Assembly: GCF_004353505.1 (NCBI RefSeq)
Contig: NZ_SMNQ01000031.1
Coordinates: 1 to 37,490 of the forward strand
Reading direction: 5' to 3'
From: Streptomyces sp. WAC05374
Lineage (GTDB): Bacteria; Actinomycetota; Actinomycetes; Streptomycetales; Streptomycetaceae
DNA: 37,490 nucleotides
Below the pieces are notes generated by a model. It was not told the DNA's origin. It was given only the letters and a program-made list of their open reading frames with translations, and made no database searches. This document shows positions 32,372 to 37,490 of the stretch, one piece after another. Numbering within the stretch: the first letter of the stretch is position 1; each line of letters opens with the position of its first letter. The position numbers and the translations under genes were made by a program.

Positions 32372-32406
32372 GCGGCAGGAATCCCGGCCTGGCGGGGCCG
32401 GGTTCC
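32360..32406 (+). terminator. Double hairpin ending the replication module
   Basis: An 8-bp stem overlapping the stop codon (CTGCCGCT with AGCGGCAG), followed by a GC-rich stem (32383-32389 with 32396-32402) extended by GGAA and TTCC. Confidence 0.6.
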
Positions 32407-32432
32407 CCCCGTGCCTTCCCCTCGCCCCCTGT

Positions 32433-34400
32433 TCAGCCCCCGTCGACCAGACGGTCGAAGTCGTCGGCGCAGGAGCTGTTGGCCACCGGTACCGAGGCGA
32501 GGTACTCGGCCGGCAGGTCGAACGCGTCGACCAGCGTCATCATGTGCGGCGCGAGCTCGGCCGTCACGGCGTCGAGCGCCGCGGGCAGAGCGCGCACGTG
32601 GTCGGCCGTCATGTGGCCGTCGGCGAGCAGGTCGCCGGTGTGCTCGGTGAGCTGGTGCAGCAGGAACAGCCGGCAGAGCTGCTCGAGGAGCGTGCGGGCG
32701 GTCGGGTCCACCGCCTGCTCGATCGCGTCGGCGAACGCGTCGGCGGCCTGGAGCGGGGCGTGGATCGACACCATCTTCAGCGCGGAGGACGAGGCGGCGT
32801 TCCAGCGCCCCAGGGAGTTGCCCGCGGGGCCCTGGCGCAGCTCCGCCCGCGCCCGGGTCTGCCACAGCGACTCCGCCTCGGCGAGCAGCCCGCGCAGGAA
32901 GCCGAGGTCGCTCAGCGACCGCGTCTCCTGGGCGCTCGGGTCCTGCCCGGACTCGGCGTGCCGCTCGGTGCGGTGCTGGAAGAGCATCTCGCCCGCGGCC
33001 TTCAGCCAGATGACGAGGTTGTCGCCCTCCGCGGTGATGGCGCCCTCGAGGTTCAGCGGGAAGTCGGCGAGCGCGTTGACGGAGAACAGTCCCTGAGCGC
33101 CGCACCGTTCACGGCACTCGATGGTGATGGCCCGCGCCTGCCAGGTGATCCAGCCCTTGGTGATGGCGACCAGGCGCTCGGTGGCGTCCCGGTCGGTGTG
33201 GTCGTGCCGCGCCCAGCGGGAGACCACGCTGCGGTGGAGGAACGTCATGGCGTACGCGGTCGCGAGGCCCTGGAGCAGCCGGCTGTAGTGGCTGCGGTGG
33301 GCGATCAGCGGTATGCGCTCGCCGGCCTTGGGGCCGCTGATGTGGCGGTGGTGGGCGTGGCGTACGGAGATGGCGAGGGCGGCCCTGGTGACGCCGATGC
33401 CCGCGGCGCTCATGCAGAGCTTTCCGGCGGTGACGCGGCCGATGGAGTGCAGGAACCGCTTGCGGCGGCTTCCCAGTGAGCTGGAGAGCACGCCCTGCTG
33501 GTCCAGGCGTCCGTGTTCGGCCTCGAGCAGCGCTTCGCGGGGCAGCCGTACCTGGTCGAACGAGGTGAGGCAGTGGTCCACGGGGCTGCCGGTGCGGGCC
33601 GGGAGGCAGCGGACCCGGATGCCGGGCAGGGTGCCGGTGGCACCGCTGAGGGGCGTGAGGAAGAGGAAGATGCCCTGGTCCTCGCCGTCCACGAGGAGCC
33701 GGGCGGCCACCAGGGCGCTCTTCGGCCCGCCGGTCAGGCTGGTGTTGGGCATGAACTTCTGGGCGCCCGGGGTCGGCGTGTGCAGGACGAACTCACCGGT
33801 CTCACGGTCGAGCGTGGCGGTGGTCCGCAGCGAGGAGGCGTCGTTGCCGTGGTCCAGCTCCGTGCAGAGAAACGTTCCTGTGCGCCGCATCGAGGAGTAC
33901 TCGGACAGGTCGCGGCCGTCGGCGCCGTCGTGGTCGAGGAGGCTGCCGAGGAAGAGGTTGTAGTGGATGCCCGCCAGGGTGCCCAGTGCGCCGTCGACGA
34001 CCCCGGTCCACTCGTGCAGGCTCGCCAGCAGGTGCGGGTCGCGCGCCAGGTCGGCGGCCTGGCCGACGACGCTGTTGACCTGGCGCAGACGGTTGTAGGA
34101 GAGCGCGGTGCGCTGTTCGGGTGTCAGGCCGGGCCGGTGGCGGAAGTCCTCGGTGGAGATGAGCCCGCGCCAGGTGCTGTGGACGCGGTCGCGCTCACCG
34201 CGGTCGAAGAGCAGGTAGGTGAGGTCGCCCGTGGTGGTGTCGGCCGAGCCGGCCGGGGGGCAGGCGGCGGGCACCGGTGCCACGGGGGCGAGGTCGAAAG
34301 GGGACGCGTCGACGGGTCTCGCCTTCGGGAGGGCGATGTCCGGGTGATCGAGGACCCCCGCGCGCTGGGGGGCTTGCTTCTGGAACGTCAGCAGGGTCAT
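32433..34400 (-). CDS. aco: Acyl-CoA oxidase (avenolide-type butenolide biosynthesis)
   Basis: A 655-residue acyl-CoA oxidase. It has the FAD/acyl region (CTELDHGNDASSLRTTATLD) and the C-terminal domains with the catalytic glutamate, Glu459 in AEGDNLVI. In the avenolide locus of S. avermitilis, as I recall, an acyl-CoA oxidase (Aco) and a P450 (Cyp17) make the butenolide signal next to its receptor gene avaR1. Here the oxidase is divergent from a receptor gene followed by a P450, the same trio. The ATG at 34398-34400 has GGAGAGG upstream. Its sigma-70-like promoter is completely overlapped by an ARE, so the receptor should repress it until ligand is present. A different fatty-acid oxidation role is possible. 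Confidence 0.9.
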   Translation of the reverse strand: MTLLTFQKQAPQRAGVLDHPDIALPKARPVDASPFDLAPVAPVPAACPPAGSADTTTGDLTYLLFDRGERDRVHSTWRGLISTEDFRHRPGLTPEQRTALSYNRLRQVNSVVGQAADLARDPHLLASLHEWTGVVDGALGTLAGIHYNLFLGSLLDHDGADGRDLSEYSSMRRTGTFLCTELDHGNDASSLRTTATLDRETGEFVLHTPTPGAQKFMPNTSLTGGPKSALVAARLLVDGEDQGIFLFLTPLSGATGTLPGIRVRCLPARTGSPVDHCLTSFDQVRLPREALLEAEHGRLDQQGVLSSSLGSRRKRFLHSIGRVTAGKLCMSAAGIGVTRAALAISVRHAHHRHISGPKAGERIPLIAHRSHYSRLLQGLATAYAMTFLHRSVVSRWARHDHTDRDATERLVAITKGWITWQARAITIECRERCGAQGLFSVNALADFPLNLEGAITAEGDNLVIWLKAAGEMLFQHRTERHAESGQDPSAQETRSLSDLGFLRGLLAEAESLWQTRARAELRQGPAGNSLGRWNAASSSALKMVSIHAPLQAADAFADAIEQAVDPTARTLLEQLCRLFLLHQLTEHTGDLLADGHMTADHVRALPAALDAVTAELAPHMMTLVDAFDLPAEYLASVPVANSSCADDFDRLVDGG

Positions 34401-34450
34401 GGCCTCTCCGCGTACGCCGGTCCGAAAAAAACACGAAGCGCAGGGCCCTA

Positions 34451-34479
34451 AAGATACGTACCCACCGGTTTTGTTTCAA
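34451..34479 (-). promoter_or_regulatory. aco promoter overlapped by autoregulatory element ARE1
   Basis: On the minus strand: -35 TTGAAA (34474-34479), 17-bp spacer, -10 TATCTT (34451-34456). On the plus strand the same bases (34451-34477) read AAGATACGTACCCACCGG then TTTTGTTTC. This is a typical gamma-butyrolactone/butenolide receptor site. Operator and promoter coincide. Confidence 0.75.
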
Positions 34480-34499
34480 GAATTAGCCACGGTTGATAA

Positions 34500-34513
34500 G
34501 TGACCTGCGTCAC
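34500..34513. promoter_or_regulatory. Crp-like site GTGACCTGCGTCAC
   Basis: Fits the streptomycete Crp pattern GTG-N6-G-N-CAC exactly and is an inverted repeat (GTGAC/GTCAC). It lies in the 382-bp divergent region between aco and the receptor gene. Apart from the two AREs, I see nothing else clear in this region. Confidence 0.4.
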
Positions 34514-34722
34514 AGAGAACGCGGCGACCTGGGGCGCCCCTTGCCAGGCTCCAGCCCAATTGACAGGGGTGATTCCGCTTGTCTGGCCGGTTGCGCAGGG
34601 TCATTGCGAAACCGGCCGGAAGGTTTTATTCTTGATCCGTCCACACGCGGCCCCTCGGGGGCATGGTGCGCCTGGCACATGACAACGGCGCTCTTGAGCG
34701 AACCATGGAGGTCTCCGCCGCT

Positions 34723-34749
34723 AAGATACGTACCCGCCGGTTTAGTTTC
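34723..34749 (+). promoter_or_regulatory. Autoregulatory element ARE2 upstream of the receptor gene
   Basis: AAGATACGTACCCGCCGG then TTTAGTTTC, differing from ARE1 at two positions over 27 bp and in the same orientation. It lies 34-60 bp upstream of the receptor ATG, suited to autorepression. A TAAGAT at 34722-34727 could be a -10 element. Confidence 0.75.
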
Positions 34750-34782
34750 CGCCGCCGGCCGATAGCCGTATGGAGGTCAAAC

Positions 34783-35475
34783 ATGGCGCGCCAGGAGCGA
34801 GCCATCCGGACTCGACACGCGATCGTCGCCGCATCCGCCGAAGTGTTCGACGAGGTCGGCTACGAAGCCGCGACCATCTCGGAGATCCTCAAGAGGTCCG
34901 GAGTCACCAAGGGCGCCCTGTACTTCCACTTCACCTCCAAGGAGGAGCTGGCGCAGGAGGTACTGGCGAGCCAGCTCAGGGCGGTGCCTCAGGTGCCGAC
35001 GGGCGACCTGACCCTGCAACAGGTGGTGGACGAGTCATTGTTGTTGTCGTACCTGCTCAACAGGGGGGACTCCCTGGTCCGCGGCAGCATCCGGCTCACG
35101 GTGGACCAGGGCTCACCGGCGGACGGACTCGACCGGAGGGTCCCGATGCAGGCCTGGATCGACCACGGCGTGGCGCTCTTCGGCAAGGCGAAGGCGGACG
35201 GGGAACTCCTCCCGCACGTCGACGTCGACGCCGTCGCCAAGATGTTCGTGGGCGGTTTCACCGGCATCCAGATCCTGTCGAACATCCTGACCAGGCACGC
35301 GGACATCACGGAACGCGTGGCGGATCTCCACCGGACCCTGATGACCGCCATCGCGGTCCCCGGGGTGCTCGTCCGGCTGGACTTCTCACCGGACAGGGCG
35401 GCGCGGGTGTACGAGGCGGCCATGGCGCAGCGCCGGGAGCAGGAGGCCCTGGAGGCGGCCGGCGTGGACGGCTGA
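34783..35475 (+). CDS. Gamma-butyrolactone/butenolide receptor, TetR family (AvaR1/ScbR-like)
   Basis: A 230-residue TetR-family regulator of the ArpA/ScbR/AvaR1 group. The N-terminal helix-turn-helix is at 31-55 (EILKRSGVTKGALYFHF). The ligand domain has the conserved tryptophan (Trp125 in MQAWIDHG) and the segment VGGFTGIQ typical of true receptors. ATG 34783 follows GGAGG. It is divergent from aco and followed by a P450, matching the avenolide receptor locus. It should bind the two AREs in its own upstream region and dissociate when the diffusible signal accumulates. It is the only regulatory protein recognised in the window, and nothing suggests that it reads the TATCACGGCGTGATA sites. 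Confidence 0.93.
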   Translation: MARQERAIRTRHAIVAASAEVFDEVGYEAATISEILKRSGVTKGALYFHFTSKEELAQEVLASQLRAVPQVPTGDLTLQQVVDESLLLSYLLNRGDSLVRGSIRLTVDQGSPADGLDRRVPMQAWIDHGVALFGKAKADGELLPHVDVDAVAKMFVGGFTGIQILSNILTRHADITERVADLHRTLMTAIAVPGVLVRLDFSPDRAARVYEAAMAQRREQEALEAAGVDG

Positions 35476-35585
35476 CGACCGCGGGCACGCGGTTTCACGG
35501 GGGGAAGGGGACGACACACGACGGTCCCCTCGTGCGCAAAGACATGGAACGTGACTGATCACGACGAACCGATCGGAGTGCACGG

Positions 35586-36818
35586 ATGGAAACGACTGCT
35601 TGCCCGTACGCGCTGGACGCCATGGGCCGGGACCTCGCCGGTGAGGCGGCCATGCTGCGCCGGCAGGGTCCCGCGGTCCAGGTGGAGCTGCCGGGTGGCG
35701 TGATGGTCTGGGCGGTCACCGCCCACCGGTACGTCAAGCAGTTGGTCGCCGACCCGCGGGTGTCCAAGGACGCCCAGCACTGGCCCGCCTTCGTGGAGGG
35801 GCGCATCACCGAGGAGTGGCCGCTCTACTACTGGGTGGCGGCGCAGAACATGCTCTTCGCCTACGGGGAGCGGCACGCCAGACTCCGCCGCCTGGTGGCG
35901 GGCGGGTTCACCATGCGGCGCACCGAGAACCTGCGGCCCCGGATAGCCGAGGTCGTCGGCGAACTGCTCGACGACCTCGCCGCCCGGCCCGCGGGGGAGC
36001 GGACCGACCTGCGCGCCTCCTTCGCCAAGCTGCTGCCGATGAAGGTGATCTGCGCGCTGTTCGGCGTCCCGGAGAGCGACACGGACACCCTGTGCGCCGA
36101 GGTGGACACCACCTTCAACACCATGGCGACGCCCGAGGAGACGACGGCGTCCCAGATGAAGGTCTTCCAGATGCTGGGCGACCTGGTCGCCCTCAAGCGG
36201 GAGCAGCCCGGCGACGACCTGACGTCCGCCCTGATCGCGGCCCAGGACGAGGGCAAGGGGCTCACCGAGGAGGAACTGGTGGGCACCCTGAATCTCATGA
36301 TCGCCGCGGGGATGGAGTCGACCGTCAACCTCATCGGCAACGCCGTCGCGGCGCTGCTGTCCCACCCCGAGCAGCTCGAGCACGTCCGCTCCGGCCGCGC
36401 GGACTGGGAGGACGTCGTCGCCGAGACGATGCGGACCCGCAACCCCGCCGCGTACCTCCCGCTCCGTTACGCCCTGGACGACATCGACCTGGACGGTGTC
36501 CTGATCGCCAAGGGCGACCCCATCCTCGTCTCCTTCGGGGCGCCCGGTCTCGACCCCGAGCAGTACGGGGACGACGCCGACGTGTTCGACCTGCTGCGCA
36601 CCGACCGGCGCGAGAACCTGGGCTTCGGGCACGGTGTCCACTACTGCCTGGGGGCCCCGCTGGCCAGGCTGGAGGCCACCGTGGCCCTGGCGGCGCTCTT
36701 CGACCGTTTCCCCGGCATGGAGCTGGCGGCGCCCGTGGAGTCGCTGGAGCCGGTGCCGTCCTTCATCGTCAACGGCTACACCGCGCTCCCCGTGGTGCTG
36801 AGGCCGGAAGCACACTGA
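35586..36818 (+). CDS. Cytochrome P450 (Cyp17-like in context)
   Basis: A 410-residue soluble bacterial P450. Heme ligand Cys354 is in LGFGHGVHYCLGAPLARLE, the ExxR is ETMR, and the I-helix oxygen motif is AGMEST. The length is usual. ATG 35586 has GGAG nearby. The position after the receptor gene and beside aco suggests the hydroxylation step of a butenolide signal, as Cyp17 does for avenolide. An alternative is a tailoring hydroxylase for the polyketide. The 110-bp gap to the receptor gene could carry its own promoter. A long terminator follows. Confidence 0.93.
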   Translation: METTACPYALDAMGRDLAGEAAMLRRQGPAVQVELPGGVMVWAVTAHRYVKQLVADPRVSKDAQHWPAFVEGRITEEWPLYYWVAAQNMLFAYGERHARLRRLVAGGFTMRRTENLRPRIAEVVGELLDDLAARPAGERTDLRASFAKLLPMKVICALFGVPESDTDTLCAEVDTTFNTMATPEETTASQMKVFQMLGDLVALKREQPGDDLTSALIAAQDEGKGLTEEELVGTLNLMIAAGMESTVNLIGNAVAALLSHPEQLEHVRSGRADWEDVVAETMRTRNPAAYLPLRYALDDIDLDGVLIAKGDPILVSFGAPGLDPEQYGDDADVFDLLRTDRRENLGFGHGVHYCLGAPLARLEATVALAALFDRFPGMELAAPVESLEPVPSFIVNGYTALPVVLRPEAH

Positions 36819-36840
36819 GGACGCGCCCCCACGGACCGCT

Positions 36841-36884
36841 CACGAGAGCTCCGCACCCCGGCCCCGGGGTGCGGAGCTCTCGTG
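36841..36884. terminator. Long terminator after the P450 gene
   Basis: A 20-21-bp perfect stem (36841-36861 with 36864-36884) and a minimal loop. It separates the signalling genes from the carboxylase genes. Confidence 0.85.
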
Positions 36885-36987
36885 CGTCGCGGGCCGTTCC
36901 ACCGGGCCCGCCCGCCTGCCTTCGAGCGGAGTCCGAGCACTCCTTGAGCGCCGCGACCGACCGTAGCCGGAACACCGAGGAGGAACT

Positions 36988-37182
36988 GTGGGCGCTGTGA
37001 GAGACGCGGGTGCGGTGCTGCGCGTGGAGCGCGGGCGGCCGACCGACGAGGAGCTGGCCGCGGTCGCTCTGACGCTGATGTCGCTGCTCGGCGAGCGGGA
37101 CCGGGACACGCCGCCGGAGACGGGGCGCACCACCGCCGGGTGGCGCCACGCCGCGTACCAGCCACCGCATAGCTGGCGGTGA
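36988..37182 (+). CDS. Acyl-CoA carboxylase epsilon subunit
   Basis: A 64-residue protein with the features of actinobacterial AccE/PccE subunits: VLRVERGRPTDEELAAVAL at the N-terminus and the aromatic C-terminal tail AAYQPPHSWR. These small proteins stabilise the carboxyltransferase beta complex with the biotinylated alpha subunit. GTG 36988 follows GAGGAGGA. The beta-subunit gene starts 130 bp downstream, with an ARE-like site between, so the two may be expressed separately. Its role would be malonyl- or methylmalonyl-CoA supply to the PKS. Confidence 0.85.
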   Translation: MGAVRDAGAVLRVERGRPTDEELAAVALTLMSLLGERDRDTPPETGRTTAGWRHAAYQPPHSWR

Positions 37183-37230
37183 CCGTGGAGGGGTGTGTGC
37201 CGACGATGACCTCAGATAGTCGCGGCACTC

Positions 37231-37263
37231 TACTTATAAACCGCATGAGCGGTTTGTTATTCT
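37231..37263. promoter_or_regulatory. ARE-like palindrome upstream of the carboxylase beta gene
   Basis: Inverted repeat AAACCGC-ATGA-GCGGTTT (37238-37255) followed by GTTATTC. The right half CGGTTTGTT is the hallmark of butyrolactone-receptor sites. It lies about 50-80 bp upstream of the start at 37313, overlapping a possible -10 TATTCT (37258-37263). Confidence 0.55.
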
Positions 37264-37312
37264 GACGATCGGTGATCCGCCGCGCCTGCGCTGACGGACG
37301 GAACGGAGTGTC

Positions 37313-37490
37313 GTGACGATCATGATGAATCCCGTCGAGGAAGACGTGGTCCGGTCGGCGGACGCCCGTGGGCGTGTGGCCGAGCTGCACGCCCTGCGTG
37401 AGGAGGCGCTGCGTGGCCCGAGTGAGCGGGCGACCGAGGCGCAGCACGCGAAGGGCAAGCTGACCGCGCGTGAGCGGATCGAGCTGTTGC
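37313..37490 (+). CDS. Acyl-CoA carboxylase beta subunit (carboxyltransferase), 5' part only
   Basis: The first 59 codons before the window ends. After a short leader the sequence contains RVAELHALREEALRGPSER and HAKGKLTARERIELL, the characteristic N-terminus of AccB/PccB carboxyltransferase subunits. GTG 37313 has GGAG upstream; the ATG at 37322 is an alternative. With the epsilon subunit just upstream it would carboxylate acetyl- or propionyl-CoA to provide extender units. A biotin-carrying alpha subunit is not in the window. The rest of the protein cannot be assessed. Confidence 0.85.
   Translation, partial: MTIMMNPVEEDVVRSADARGRVAELHALREEALRGPSERATEAQHAKGKLTARERIELL

Overview
The window is high-GC actinobacterial DNA, almost certainly Streptomyces or a close relative. 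It shows GTG starts, ATGA/GTGA overlaps, a type II polyketide synthase, a butenolide-type TetR receptor, a SNF2/SWIM pair and prim-pol replication genes. Most of it is one biosynthetic gene cluster. The combination of an anthracyclinone-type type II PKS with a full operon of tryptophan-pathway paralogues, a stand-alone adenylation enzyme and a stand-alone carrier protein matches what I recall of kosinostatin/quinocycline biosynthesis, where a spiro pyrrolopyrrole (bicyclic amidine) is joined to an anthraquinone. The product assignment is inference from gene content; no search was run.

Layout. 1-461: an extreme G-tract, the 3' end of an unidentified gene, a strong terminator and the first of five identical palindromes. 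462-5762: KS-alpha, KS-beta, ACP (three palindromes lie between KS-beta and ACP), an anthrone-oxygenase-like monooxygenase, and a DrrAB-like ABC exporter. 5800-9911: a SNF2 helicase and SWIM zinc-finger pair, normally chromosomal housekeeping genes. 10077-17692: one nine-gene operon (adenylation enzyme, carrier protein, TrpD-like, TrpA-like, ectoine-synthase-like, acyl-CoA-dehydrogenase-like, transglutaminase-like, TrpF-like, TrpC-like), with no trpB, trpE or trpG. 17744-28655: a membrane protein and then polyketide tailoring genes: three NmrA-type reductases, two SnoaL-fold proteins plus another NTF2-fold protein, a metallo-beta-lactamase-fold protein, an aklanonic-acid-type methyltransferase, an SDR, a beta-lactamase-fold protein with Cys in place of the nucleophilic Ser, the ActIII-type ketoreductase and the didomain aromatase/cyclase. 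28656-32406: an iteron-rich non-coding region followed by prim-pol, SF3 helicase and a small gene, apparently the replication module of an integrative element or plasmid. 32433-36884: acyl-CoA oxidase, receptor and P450, arranged like the avenolide (aco/avaR1/cyp17) signalling locus, with two near-identical autoregulatory elements. 36988-37490: acyl-CoA carboxylase epsilon subunit and the start of the beta subunit, preceded by a third ARE-like palindrome.

How the parts may work together (inference). The minimal PKS, KR, ARO/CYC, oxygenase, methyltransferase and SnoaL cyclase make an anthracyclinone-like aglycone. The 10-17.7 kb operon separately makes a PCP-linked or free cyclic-amidine/pyrrole unit using PRPP (TrpD, TrpF, TrpC and TrpA logic), which is then joined to the polyketide. 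DrrAB exports the product, the carboxylase supplies extender units, and the butenolide receptor controls the oxidase promoter and perhaps the carboxylase. Not seen in the window: deoxysugar and glycosyltransferase genes, a KSIII or starter acyltransferase, a SARP-type activator, an integrase, tRNA or rRNA genes, or a CRISPR array.
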